DNA of 33,711 nucleotides from Ardenticatenales bacterium (GTDB lineage Bacteria; Chloroflexota; Anaerolineae; Ardenticatenales; Ardenticatenaceae), in the NCBI GenBank assembly GCA_020634795.1, contig JACKAZ010000011.1, positions 65,001 to 98,711 on the forward strand, written 5' to 3'. The translations under genes were made by a program, and so were the position numbers. Positions 1-8,908 of this stretch are shown here, piece after piece (the stretch's first letter is position 1; every line of letters starts with the position of its first letter). The notes under the pieces were generated by a model, which worked only from the letters and a program-made list of their open reading frames with translations, was not told where the DNA came from and made no database searches.

Positions 1-994
<994 letters not shown>

Positions 995-1009
995 ATTGAA
1001 CTTCCTCAA

Positions 1010-1025
1010 ACGTCCGACCGGACGT
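1010..1025 (-). other. Hairpin in the 16S rRNA leader
   Basis: ACGTCC-GACC-GGACGT is a perfect 6-bp stem with a 4-nt loop, 15 nt upstream of the predicted mature 16S 5' end. A second perfect hairpin, CGCCGC-CTTCT-GCGGCG (1089-1105), lies just downstream of the P1 start point. They could be leader processing or antitermination (boxB-like) structures. No clear boxA was found, so the role is inferred. Confidence 0.4.
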
Positions 1026-1114
1026 CTCTCAAGCTCACACGTTCAGCGTTCTTGTCTCTCACAATCACTATTCTGTTGGTAAAGTACCCGCCGCCTTCTG
1101 CGGCGCGACTGATG

Positions 1115-1142
1115 AGTATACCACCCTCAGCCCGTTTGTCAA
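1115..1142 (-). promoter_or_regulatory. rRNA promoter P1 (sigma70 type)
   Basis: On the minus strand there is a perfect -35 box TTGACA (1137-1142), a 16-bp spacer and a -10 box TATACT (1115-1120), which matches consensus at 5 of 6 bases. The start would fall near 1107, giving a leader of about 110 nt before 16S. The first 11 bases (TTGACAAACGG) are identical to those of the upstream promoter P2. Confidence 0.8.
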
Positions 1143-1201
1143 ATCCGCCCGCTGCCCCCAGCCCGCGCGGCAGCGCTGTGCTCGCACCCGGCCCGAGGGA
1201 C

Positions 1202-1224
1202 AAAAAAACCGCCCCCCTTGCGGG
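1202..1224 (-). terminator. Weak terminator-like hairpin between P2 and P1
   Basis: On the minus strand, CCGC - 7 nt - GCGG is followed directly by seven T residues (plus-strand A tract 1202-1208). The stem is only 4 bp, so this is a weak call. If real, it sits in the P2 transcript ahead of P1 and would attenuate P2 or require antitermination. Confidence 0.3.
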
Positions 1225-1327
1225 AAGTCGGCTGGCGTCGAATTGTGGCGGTCTGCCGCGCTTGTAGGTGGGCGGCGAGGCCGTCGTCGCGGGCGTCGAC
1301 CGTTTGACGGCCCCCAACGAGAGGCAA

Positions 1328-1356
1328 AGTATGCCACACAACGCGCCGTTTGTCAA
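1328..1356 (-). promoter_or_regulatory. rRNA promoter P2 (sigma70 type)
   Basis: On the minus strand there is TTGACA (1351-1356), a 17-bp spacer and CATACT (1328-1333), which matches TATAAT at 4 of 6 bases. It lies about 214 bp upstream of P1 and starts with the same TTGACAAACGG box. Tandem promoters are usual for rrn operons. Confidence 0.65.
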
Positions 1357-1366
1357 GCGCGGAGCG

Positions 1367-1420
1367 GGGGGAGCTAGAGGAGCTGAGGGAGCTAGGGGAG
1401 CTAGGGGAGCGGGGGGAGCG
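1367..1420. repeat. 9-bp tandem repeat (AGGGGAGCT), 6 copies
   Basis: Six consecutive 9-mers of the form RGRGGAGCK run from 1367 to 1420. The same family in the opposite orientation (AGCTCCCCT) occurs at 14643-14730. It is non-coding spacer sequence upstream of the rrn promoters. Confidence 0.85.
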
Positions 1421-1454
1421 TTAGGGTGGGCAATGCCGTTCCTGTTTCTTGTTC

Positions 1455-1497
1455 TGCGTTCGGAGCCTGCCCTGAGCGAAGCGCAGGGTTTTGCGTT
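1455..1497 (+). repeat. Dispersed ~40-bp element, copy 1
   Basis: The stretch TGCGTTCGGAGC..CCTGAGCGAAGCGCAGGGTT..TGCGTT matches 14546-14590 on the other strand with few changes, and a degenerate copy is at 33643-33680. Such elements give rise to spurious 'LRSEPxLSEAxG' peptides in reading frames. No function is known to me. Confidence 0.75.
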
Positions 1498-1660
1498 GCC
1501 GTTCCGTTCTGCGTTCTGCGCTTTGCGTTCTGCGTTATCTGTTGCCGTTCCGTTCTGCGTTCTGCGCTTTGCGTTCTGCGTTATCTGTTGCCGTTCCGTT
1601 CTGCGTTCTGCGCTTTGCGTTCTGCGTTATCTGTTGCCGTTCCGTTCTGCCTTCTGCGTT
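1495..1660. repeat. 46-bp tandem repeat built from GTTCTGC heptamers, ~3.6 copies
   Basis: Three identical 46-bp units occupy 1495-1540, 1541-1586 and 1587-1632, and a partial fourth unit runs to about 1660. Each unit is itself built from 7-bp GTTCTGC-type steps. A related heptamer run is at 12419-12452. The identity of the units points to recent expansion. The reading frames across it on both strands are repeat artefacts. Confidence 0.9.
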
Positions 1661-1668
1661 GCCGTACC

Positions 1669-1696
1669 TTGAGGAAAGTGTCGGTTCGTCTATAAT
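1669..1696 (+). promoter_or_regulatory. Promoter of the glycan cluster
   Basis: TTGAGG (1669-1674), a 16-bp spacer and a perfect TATAAT (1691-1696). The predicted start is at about 1703, some 45 nt upstream of the ABC-ATPase ATG. It is the only strong promoter seen ahead of the 1748-7562 genes, which probably form one transcript. Confidence 0.7.
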
Positions 1697-1697
1697 G

Positions 1698-1713
1698 ACT
1701 GTCCGCAGACAGT
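1698..1713. promoter_or_regulatory. Palindrome over the transcription start (candidate operator)
   Basis: ACTGTC-CGCA-GACAGT is a perfect 6+6 inverted repeat covering the predicted +1 of the glycan-cluster promoter. This is a usual place for a dimeric repressor to bind, but it could also be a hairpin at the mRNA 5' end. No regulator gene lies alongside. Confidence 0.45.
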
Positions 1714-1747
1714 GTGCCGAACCTTCCATGTTGCAAGAGGCTCCTTC

Positions 1748-3076
1748 ATGCCAGCCATCCAGTTTCAAGCGGTTACGAAAAAATTCACCCTACATCACGA
1801 CGAGCCACGCTCGTTGCAAGAGCGTTTCCTGCGTACGCTGTCGAGTAAACCGCAGAAAAGGCCGCCGACAGAATCTTACTATGCGTTGAAGGATGTGTCG
1901 TTCGTCATCGAACGGGGGCAGACCTTCGGCCTGATCGGCACGAACGGCTCCGGCAAAAGTACGGCCCTAAAGTTGATGGCTGGCATCTTTCCCCCAACCC
2001 ACGGCATCGTACGCACTGATGGTCGGCTTTCGGCGCTGTTGGAGCTGGGGGCGGGGATGCACCCCGAACTGACGGGCCGCGAGAATATCTTCCTGAATGG
2101 CACGATTCTGGGACTGAGCAACAGTGAAATGCATGCGCTCTATCCCTCCATTGTGGACTTTGCCGAGCTGGAACGCTTTATCGACATGCCGGTGAAACAC
2201 TATTCAAGCGGCATGTACATGCGGCTGGGTTTTAGCGTGGCGATCCACTCCCGCCCCGACATTCTGCTGGTCGACGAGGTCCTGGCGGTCGGCGACCAAG
2301 CCTTTCAGACCAAATGTTTGGAACGGCTTTACCAGATGCGACGCCGGGGAACAACCATCGTCTTCGTCAGCCACAGCGCGGCGCTCGTGGAGGAGCTTTG
2401 CGAGCAGATCGTCTGGCTTCACAACGGCGAGATGCGGGGCTACGGCGACAGCAAAGCGGTGACGAACGACTATCTGCGCTTCTTGCATCAACAGGAACTG
2501 CCCACAGACGCGCCGCCGCCCCCGGCTGTCCCCCCACTGACCGAGGCGGCGGAGTCGGTGGGGGTCGATGGCTTGCTGGAAGCGGCGGGTCAGGCCGACA
2601 TTGTGGGGGAGGGCAACGGCCAGCCGAACGGAGATCGCAGCTTCCGTAGCGGCGATCACCAAGCCGAGATTTTGGGGGTTCGCATGATTGATGGTGAAGG
2701 CCGCCCCCGCCAAAGTTTCCTGACCGGTGACGATATCACCTTTGAGATCTATTATCGTGCCCATGTGCCAATTGAAGAGCCCCTCTTCGGCATGGCGATC
2801 CACCATATCAGTGGCGCCCATATATGCGGCCCCAATACCATTCAGAACGAATTCTTCATCCCTCGTATTGAGGGGGATGGGATCGTCCGCTACACGCTGC
2901 GTAACCAACCGCTCCTCGATGGCACCTACGAACTGTCGCTCTCCTGCTTCGATCGTCAAGGGATGCACGCCTACGATTTGCGCTGGAAGGAATGGAGCTT
3001 TCGGATTGACCCGGGGGGCAGTGAGGAACGGTACGGATTGCTGCGGATGGGGGGGGAGTGGAGCCACGCACCATGA
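1748..3076 (+). CDS. ABC transporter ATP-binding protein, Wzt-like polysaccharide exporter
   Basis: This 442-aa protein is the likely ATPase subunit of an ABC-2 type exporter moving O-antigen, teichoic-acid or other surface polysaccharide across the membrane. The N-terminal ATPase domain (about residues 5-245) has Walker A GTNGSGKST, the Wzt/TagH-type signature YSSGMYMRLGFSVA, Walker B DILLVDE and H-loop FVSHS. After a Pro/Ala-rich linker, residues ~305-440 look like the Wzt C-terminal carbohydrate-binding beta-sandwich, which in Wzt recognises the glycan end. The start at 1748 is chosen because AGAGG lies 8 nt upstream; the in-frame ATG at 1712 would begin almost at the predicted transcript start. 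Four glycosyltransferase genes follow. The expected Wzm permease is not in the window, since the upstream neighbour is 16S rRNA, so the partner must be encoded elsewhere. Family certain; substrate unknown. Confidence 0.93.
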   Translation: MPAIQFQAVTKKFTLHHDEPRSLQERFLRTLSSKPQKRPPTESYYALKDVSFVIERGQTFGLIGTNGSGKSTALKLMAGIFPPTHGIVRTDGRLSALLELGAGMHPELTGRENIFLNGTILGLSNSEMHALYPSIVDFAELERFIDMPVKHYSSGMYMRLGFSVAIHSRPDILLVDEVLAVGDQAFQTKCLERLYQMRRRGTTIVFVSHSAALVEELCEQIVWLHNGEMRGYGDSKAVTNDYLRFLHQQELPTDAPPPPAVPPLTEAAESVGVDGLLEAAGQADIVGEGNGQPNGDRSFRSGDHQAEILGVRMIDGEGRPRQSFLTGDDITFEIYYRAHVPIEEPLFGMAIHHISGAHICGPNTIQNEFFIPRIEGDGIVRYTLRNQPLLDGTYELSLSCFDRQGMHAYDLRWKEWSFRIDPGGSEERYGLLRMGGEWSHAP

Positions 3077-3140
3077 CGACCAGCCCCCACGTTTTCTTCC
3101 ATCGAGAGCCGTGCACATCGGCCCTAGCAACCGTCGCCCC

Positions 3141-4577
3141 ATGAGCCACGCTATCGCCCCCCGCCGCCGCATCTGCATGATCAGCCACGAGGTGATCGGC
3201 GAAATGCTGGCAGGCCCAGGCATCCGTTATCTTGAGCTGGCGCGGGTCTTGGCCGAACAGTTCGATCTGATCTTGGCGGCGCCCAACCCGCCAAACGTCT
3301 GGAATGAGTCCTTTGCGCTGCATAGCTACACGCATGGCATCTGGCCGTCGCTACAAGGCGCGGTCGAGGGCGCGGAGATCCTGATCGCCTCCGGCTTCTC
3401 GCTCTATGAGTTCCCCGCCCTTCAACAGTTGGGGATTCCCACCGTCATCGACATCTACGATCCCTTCCCCTTGGAAAGCTATCACACGTTCGAGGGGGAC
3501 GAGGGCAAGCTGAAAGCCTATCGTAACAGTACCGTGGTGCTGGACGCCCTGACCCGCTGCGGCGATCTCTTTCTCTGTGCCAACGAGCGGCAGCGGGATT
3601 GGTGGCTCGGCGTTTTGCAAGGGGCGGGCCGCGTCAATCCCGCGACGATGAACGACGATGCCACGTTGCGCCGTTTGATCGATGAACTGCCCTATGGCTT
3701 TCCGTCCCATCCCTTTGCCGCGCAGGGGCGCGGCCCTCGCACGCGGCCCTCCATTGCCCCGGACGATAAGCTGATCCTGTGGGGCGGTGGCCTGTGGAAC
3801 TGGCTCGACCCGCTCACCGTGATCCGCGCCATGCCGCAACTGCTCGAATCGGTGCCCAACGCCCGCCTGCTCTTCCCTGGAACCCGTCACCCCAACCCCA
3901 CCGTGCCGCCGATGGCTCGCACCCAAGAAGCCTTCGACTTGGCAGAGGCACTGGGGCTGCGCGATAGCCATATCTTCTTTGAAGCGTGGGTTCCCTACGA
4001 CAGTTGGCCGGCCTATCTGGCCGATGCGGACGTTGCGGTCTCACTCCACTACAATACGTTGGAAACCCGCTTCGCCGCCGTGCGCAGCCGGATTCTGAGC
4101 TATATTTGGGCGCGTTTGCCCACCGTGGCGACCGAGGGTGACGTCGCCAGCACCCTCATTGCCCAACATGGCATCGGCGAGGTGGTGCCAGAGCAAGATG
4201 CCCACGCCGTTGCCACGGCGTTGCAGCGTATTCTGGCGCAGGGCAAGGCAACGTACGCATCGCACTTCGATGGCTTGGCCCAGCGCTACACGTGGCACCG
4301 CGTGGCCCAGCCCTTGGTCGATTTTTGTCATCACCCCTACCGGGCCGCAGACAAGATAGGCCCTTGGCCCGCCCGGTTCGCTACTATTGCGATGGGGCCA
4401 GCCGATGCGTCCACTCCGCTGCCCTCGACCGAAGCCGACGCGCTACGTGCCGAGTTGGCAGCGGCCCATGATCTGATTGAACGTTATGAATCGGGGCGTT
4501 TTATGCGACTGATGAAACGATTGAAGAGGGGGCTTGACCGCTTCGTATCCCCCCAGACGAGTGACCACCATGCGTAG
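3141..4577 (+). CDS. Glycosyltransferase, GT4-like (GT-B fold)
   Basis: This 478-aa protein is probably a retaining sugar transferase of surface-glycan synthesis. It starts MSHAIAPRRRICMISHEVIGEML with a Rossmann-type N-terminal half. The C-terminal half contains LILWGGGLWNWLDPLTVIRA and a later 'YLADADVAVSLHYNTLETRFAAVRSR' type segment, as in GT4 enzymes acting on glycan intermediates, although the usual E-x7-E motif is not clear. The last ~45 residues form a charged helix with LIERYESGRFMRLMKRLKR, a tail also found at the end of the next gene product. The ATG at 3141 is chosen because the longer frame runs back into the ABC gene and adds only shadow sequence. It lies 64 bp after the ABC gene and overlaps the next gene by 8 bp. 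Its donor and acceptor cannot be told from sequence. Confidence 0.88.
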   Translation: MSHAIAPRRRICMISHEVIGEMLAGPGIRYLELARVLAEQFDLILAAPNPPNVWNESFALHSYTHGIWPSLQGAVEGAEILIASGFSLYEFPALQQLGIPTVIDIYDPFPLESYHTFEGDEGKLKAYRNSTVVLDALTRCGDLFLCANERQRDWWLGVLQGAGRVNPATMNDDATLRRLIDELPYGFPSHPFAAQGRGPRTRPSIAPDDKLILWGGGLWNWLDPLTVIRAMPQLLESVPNARLLFPGTRHPNPTVPPMARTQEAFDLAEALGLRDSHIFFEAWVPYDSWPAYLADADVAVSLHYNTLETRFAAVRSRILSYIWARLPTVATEGDVASTLIAQHGIGEVVPEQDAHAVATALQRILAQGKATYASHFDGLAQRYTWHRVAQPLVDFCHHPYRAADKIGPWPARFATIAMGPADASTPLPSTEADALRAELAAAHDLIERYESGRFMRLMKRLKRGLDRFVSPQTSDHHA

Positions 4578-5772
4578 CACCATCATTATTCCCAGTTGGA
4601 ACGGCGTGGATCTCTTACCCGACTGCTTGGCCGCGCTCGCCGCGCAACAGCCCGTGCCGGACGAAATCCTCGTTGTGGACGACGCGTCGACCGACGACGG
4701 CCCTTCGTGGGTCGCCAGCCATCATCCCGACGTACGCTGCGTTGCCAATCCCGAACGCAAAGGCTTTGTACATACCGCCAACGCCGGTTTGCGTGCCGCC
4801 GACCCTGCGAGTGAATTAGTCATCTTGTTGAACCAGGATACCCAAGTGCAAGCGGGGTGGCTGGCGGCGCTGATCGAAGCCGCACGTTTGCCAGCGGCGG
4901 GCATTGTCGGCAGCCGCATCGAACATATGGATGGCACACTGCAACATGCGGGCGGTGCGGTCGATGACCACGCCTTCACCGATGATCTGCTTCATGCCGA
5001 TCTGCCCCGCGACAGCGCACCGGTCACTTGCGAATGGGTAACCGGCGCATCACTGGCCATCACGCGCGCCGCGCTGCAGGCCTGTGGGCCGTTGGATGAA
5101 GATTTTGCCCCGGGCTATTACGAAGATGTGGAATGGTGCGCCCGTCTGCGGGCAAAGGGGTTCACCGTGCGCTATGCGCCCCGTTCGGTGGTGCAGCATC
5201 ATGCCGAAAGCCGGTTGCGCAACGACAGCGCCACCTTCATGCGACTCTACCATCGAAACCGATTGCAATTCATTCTCAAACATTGGTCGCCCGCTGCCCT
5301 GCGCGACGACTTCTTGCCCGCAGAAGTGGCGTGGTTGCAATCGCTGTCGCGGGGCGGTGAACGGCTGATCGCGGTGATGAATCAGCTCTATATCGCGCTT
5401 CTGCCGAGCTATCAGTCGCTCTATGGCCCACGGGCCGAGGATGAGGGATCAACCCATCATGCCGCCTTATATGAGGTTGTCCGCGATTTGATCACGCTCT
5501 GTGCCACCGAAATCCCCGACCGCTACGAGAAAGAGCGTGAAATCGTGGCGCAACAACACGCGGCGGAACAGGACGGCGCCACCCTCTGGGCCGAGCAGCT
5601 CGCCGACGAGTTATCAAATCGAAAGGCAGAAACACGCGGCCTTCAGCAATCGCTAGCGGAAAAACAGACGTTAATTGAACAGTATGAGTCGGGTCGTTTT
5701 ATCAGTGCGATGCGTACCGTCAGCAAGTTGCGACGGGCCCTGCCCCGTTCCGGTAAGAAAGCCGACGGATGA
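4570..5772 (+). CDS. Glycosyltransferase family 2 (rhamnosyltransferase-like)
   Basis: This 400-aa protein has a GT-A fold and probably adds a sugar to a lipid-linked or nascent glycan at the cytoplasmic membrane face. Evidence includes MRSTIIIPSWNGVDLL, the nucleotide-binding VVDDASTDDG, LLNQDTQVQAGWL around the metal site, GASLAITRAAL and GYYEDVEWCARLRAKGF, all typical of the WcaE/RfbF-like GT2 group. Residues ~355-400 form a helix ending LIEQYESGRFISAMRTVSKLRR, close to the tail of the preceding GT4. The start overlaps the preceding gene by 8 bp, and its stop overlaps the next start as ATGA, so translation is probably coupled. It is a clear paralogue of the next gene: the catalytic segments line up almost residue for residue, which suggests tandem duplication. 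Confidence 0.93.
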   Translation: MRSTIIIPSWNGVDLLPDCLAALAAQQPVPDEILVVDDASTDDGPSWVASHHPDVRCVANPERKGFVHTANAGLRAADPASELVILLNQDTQVQAGWLAALIEAARLPAAGIVGSRIEHMDGTLQHAGGAVDDHAFTDDLLHADLPRDSAPVTCEWVTGASLAITRAALQACGPLDEDFAPGYYEDVEWCARLRAKGFTVRYAPRSVVQHHAESRLRNDSATFMRLYHRNRLQFILKHWSPAALRDDFLPAEVAWLQSLSRGGERLIAVMNQLYIALLPSYQSLYGPRAEDEGSTHHAALYEVVRDLITLCATEIPDRYEKEREIVAQQHAAEQDGATLWAEQLADELSNRKAETRGLQQSLAEKQTLIEQYESGRFISAMRTVSKLRRALPRSGKKADG

Positions 5773-7562
5773 AAATCTCGGTTGTCATTCCCGCCTGGAA
5801 CGGTGGCGAGGTCTTGCCCCAATGTCTGGAAGCGCTGCAACAGCAGAGCCATCCGCCCGCAGAGATCATCGTGGTGGATGATGGTTCGAGTGATGAATCG
5901 GGCCACTGGCTTGCCGAGCAGGACGATCAGATCATGCTGCTCTGCAACGCCGAATCGACCGGCTTCGTCTTGGCGTCCAACCGTGGCATCGCTCATGCGA
6001 CGGGCGATCTGATCGTGCTGCTCAACCAAGATACGATCCCTAACCCGCGCTGGCTCGAAACGTTGGCCGCCGCCAGCGAGCCGAACGTCGGGATCATCGG
6101 CAGCCGGCTGTTGCACCGCGACGGCACCCTGCAACAATGCGGGGGTGCGATGGATGGCGCGGGCCATACGCCGCCACGGGAGCCAACGTCCGATGGCAAC
6201 GGCCCCTTTGATGTGGCATGGGTCAGCGGTGCGGCCCTGGCCATCACCCGCAGCGCGCTGGACGCGATCGGCCCGCTGGACAGCGCCTTCGCCCCCGCTT
6301 ATTACGAAGATGTGGAATGGTGCGTGCGCGCCCGTGCCCAGGGCTTTCGCGTGGTCGTCAGTCCAGAGGCGACCGTGGTTCACCTTGAAGAGAGTCGGCT
6401 CCGCAACGACAGCAGCGATTTTATGCGCCTTTATCATGGCAACCGGCTGCGAATGGTTTTGAAACATTGGTCGCTGTCGGCGCTGGAATCGGACTTTCTT
6501 CCGACCGAATCGGCGTGGCTGGAGGGACTCTCGGTTGGCGGGGAGCGGCTCGTCACCGTGATGCACCGCCTTTACTTGGAGGCGCTGCTGACGATCCACC
6601 GCTTGCCAGCGTGGCGGGTCGCCTGTGAGTGTGAGGAAGAAACGGAAGCGTTGCCACGCATCGCCCATGTCTTGGCCTCGCTCTATGCGCTCTTTCCCCG
6701 CACGCCCACGCATCTCGCGGGGCGCCCCATGCCCGACACTATGCCCGCCAGTGCCGCCCAGCGCCCGCCCCACGACCAGGGCAAAGCCCCCACCTTGCCG
6801 CCGTTGCCGAAGGCATTGACCGACCCCATGCCCGAACCGCGCCCGGCGTGGCCCCCCGCGCCAATCGAGACGCCGCCCCCAGCCGCGCCTTTCCCGTTGC
6901 CCCCCGCGCCGCCCCCCACACCGCCCACGCCAAGCGCACCGCCGCCCGATTACGTGGCACCCGCCGAGGAGGTGCGTTGGTATCTGTCGCAGTGGCAGAA
7001 GACCGTCGATGCCCTGGAGGCGCGAATCGTGCCACGCTTGGCGGCCCAACGACAACAGATCGACCATGCGCTCGCCGAACAGCAGCAACAGCTTGGTTAC
7101 CAAGATGCCCTGCTCCGCCACGAGTTGGAACAGCGCATTGCCGATCTGCGCCAAGAGCTGCGCCATGCCGACGCGCAACAGCATCACCGTCAACTGGAAA
7201 CGCTTAGCAATTACCATCGGCGGCTCCAATGGCTGCTCGATCAGCAGCAGGCGACGCTGTCAGCCGCCATCGTCGCCCTCCAAGCAGCGGTCAACCACGC
7301 CCTGCAACAGCAACATTCACAGAGCGTGCAACAGCTCGCTGCCCTGCGATCTGAGACCGATGAACAGCTCGCCGCGAGTTTGCGCGCGATGCAGTCGGCG
7401 ATGGGCGATCTGCTCGCCTTCGGCCTAGAGGAAGGCAACCGTCAGCGCGACCGCGTGGCCGAGGTCTACAGCACCTATCTCTCCGAACAGGCGTACGCCA
7501 TCACCGAACTGGCGCGAGAAATCGCTGATTTGCGGGCGGAGAGAGAGAGAGATAGAGAGTGA
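5769..7562 (+). CDS. Glycosyltransferase family 2 with Pro-rich linker and coiled-coil tail
   Basis: This is a 597-aa protein. Residues 1-~290 are a GT2 catalytic domain: MKISVVIPAWNGGEVLP, VVDDGSSDESG, LLNQDTIPNPRWL and YYEDVEWCVRARAQGF. It is paralogous to the preceding gene product. Residues ~315-395 are a low-complexity Pro/Ala linker with long PPP runs. Residues ~400-597 are rich in Gln, Leu, Ala and Arg in heptad patterns and should form a long coiled coil. GT2 enzymes of this type are usually 300-350 aa, so the second half is an extra module that may dimerise the enzyme or tie it to the other glycan proteins. It overlaps the preceding gene in an ATGA junction. The 3' end carries a GA dinucleotide run (~7540-7558). 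Confidence 0.92.
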   Translation: MKISVVIPAWNGGEVLPQCLEALQQQSHPPAEIIVVDDGSSDESGHWLAEQDDQIMLLCNAESTGFVLASNRGIAHATGDLIVLLNQDTIPNPRWLETLAAASEPNVGIIGSRLLHRDGTLQQCGGAMDGAGHTPPREPTSDGNGPFDVAWVSGAALAITRSALDAIGPLDSAFAPAYYEDVEWCVRARAQGFRVVVSPEATVVHLEESRLRNDSSDFMRLYHGNRLRMVLKHWSLSALESDFLPTESAWLEGLSVGGERLVTVMHRLYLEALLTIHRLPAWRVACECEEETEALPRIAHVLASLYALFPRTPTHLAGRPMPDTMPASAAQRPPHDQGKAPTLPPLPKALTDPMPEPRPAWPPAPIETPPPAAPFPLPPAPPPTPPTPSAPPPDYVAPAEEVRWYLSQWQKTVDALEARIVPRLAAQRQQIDHALAEQQQQLGYQDALLRHELEQRIADLRQELRHADAQQHHRQLETLSNYHRRLQWLLDQQQATLSAAIVALQAAVNHALQQQHSQSVQQLAALRSETDEQLAASLRAMQSAMGDLLAFGLEEGNRQRDRVAEVYSTYLSEQAYAITELAREIADLRAERERDRE

Positions 7563-7667
7563 CGTTGCCATGACTTTGCATTTTCGTTGATTGGCAAGGA
7601 ATGTCGTCCGCCTTGCACGTTTCGCCCTTCATCCATGTAGTCGAACCCACCATACGACACGCGATCC

Positions 7668-8894
7668 ATGCGCCTCCTGCACATCTCCCACCAATACCCC
7701 CCCGCCGTTGGCGGCTCAGAGCAGTACATCGCCAAGCTGAGCGAAGAGATGGTGCGTCGCGGCCACGATGTCACACTCTTTACCAGCCGTTCGAAGGATT
7801 ACCGCACGTGGGAGGATGCGCTGCCCGCGTTCGAGTGGCGCGGCGGCGTGCGGATCCGCCGCTTTCGCTCGCTGACCCGTACGCCCCGACTGTGGCGGCT
7901 GATGGAGCGCGGCTATGAAGGGTTGCGGAACGGTAGCCGCGAAGCGTGGCACGAAAAGATGATCTGGCTGGGGAGTGGCCCCCTGATGCCCCAGATGGCG
8001 TGGGCCTTGCGCCAACACGCCACCGACTTCGATCTGATCCACATCAACAATCTTCATTATTCCCACGCGGCGCTCGCTGCGTGGGCCGCCCGACGTGCCG
8101 ACCGGCCCTATGTGGTTACGCCCCACATCCACCCTGAACAGCCGAACACGTACGACGTGCCGTACATGCACGATGTCTTGGCCGATGCGGCGGCGGTTTT
8201 TGCGGTGACGGAGGCGGAGCGGGCCTTCATTCAAGAGAAGTCGCTGAGTCAGTTCGTCTCGGTCAGCGGGAACGCGCTCGATCCCGCCGATTTTCCGTTG
8301 GAGGATCGAACGCAGGCCCGTGCCCAGTTCGGCCTCTCGGAACAGCGCTTCGTACCGCTTTTTTTGGGCCGTAAGACGGCCTACAAGGGATTGGAAAGCT
8401 GCGTCGAGGCCACGTTGGCACTTCAGCGTGGGGGCCACGACGTGACACTGCTGGCCATTGGCCCCGAAACCGAGGAATCGGCCGCGCTTTGGCAGCGCAC
8501 ACCGCCGTCGGCGGGCCTTGTGGTGCGTGGCCATGTCACGGATGCCGAGCGGCGCATGGCGCTGGCGGCCTGCGATGTGCTGCTGCTGCCGTCGGAAGGG
8601 GAGGCGTTCGGCATCGTCTATCTGGAAGCGTGGCGCTATGGCAAGCCGATCATCGGCGGCGATTTGGCCTCGGCCCGCTCCTTCATCACCGATGGGCAAG
8701 AGGGTTTCTTGGTGCCGCCCCGCGATGTGGAGGCACTGCAAGCGCGGCTGCTTTGGCTGATGCGCCATCCCCACGAGGCCCGCGCGATGGGGGCGGCGGG
8801 CGAACGGCTACTGCACCGTCGCTTTACTGTAGAACGGGTCGGCGATATCGTCGAAGCGACCTATCGCCGCATTTTACGGCATCAAGCGCCGTAG
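7668..8894 (+). CDS. Glycosyltransferase family 4
   Basis: This 408-aa protein has a GT-B fold and is a probable glycan-synthesis enzyme. The N-terminus MRLLHISHQYPPAVGGSEQYIAKLSEEMVRRGHDVT is the classic GT4 donor/acceptor cleft with the Gly-rich loop. The C-terminal domain has FLGRKTAYKGLESCVEA, the donor-binding PSEGEAFGIVYLEAWRYGKPIIGG (E-x7-E type motif) and a terminal helical region. The length is normal for the family. It begins 105 bp after the previous gene, without a clear Shine-Dalgarno sequence. An inverted pair TTGCCA/TGGCAA (7566-7571, 7593-7598) lies in this gap. It may be read through from the glycan operon or have its own weak promoter. Confidence 0.94.
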   Translation: MRLLHISHQYPPAVGGSEQYIAKLSEEMVRRGHDVTLFTSRSKDYRTWEDALPAFEWRGGVRIRRFRSLTRTPRLWRLMERGYEGLRNGSREAWHEKMIWLGSGPLMPQMAWALRQHATDFDLIHINNLHYSHAALAAWAARRADRPYVVTPHIHPEQPNTYDVPYMHDVLADAAAVFAVTEAERAFIQEKSLSQFVSVSGNALDPADFPLEDRTQARAQFGLSEQRFVPLFLGRKTAYKGLESCVEATLALQRGGHDVTLLAIGPETEESAALWQRTPPSAGLVVRGHVTDAERRMALAACDVLLLPSEGEAFGIVYLEAWRYGKPIIGGDLASARSFITDGQEGFLVPPRDVEALQARLLWLMRHPHEARAMGAAGERLLHRRFTVERVGDIVEATYRRILRHQAP

Positions 8895-8908
8895 GAAAGA
8901 GGAATGAG

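Noticed and set aside
1268..1889. Reading frames across the 46-bp and 9-bp repeats
   Set aside because: The translations are simple repeats of the DNA unit (RSAFCALRSAL and similar) and overlap the promoter of the next gene.
2204..3223. Minus-strand 339-aa frame opposite the ABC ATPase
   Set aside because: It is an antisense shadow of a well-supported gene in GC-rich DNA; it has no family features.
5643..7229. Minus-strand 528-aa frame opposite the GT2 genes
   Set aside because: It spans two clear glycosyltransferase genes antisense and reads as Arg/Gly-rich shadow sequence.
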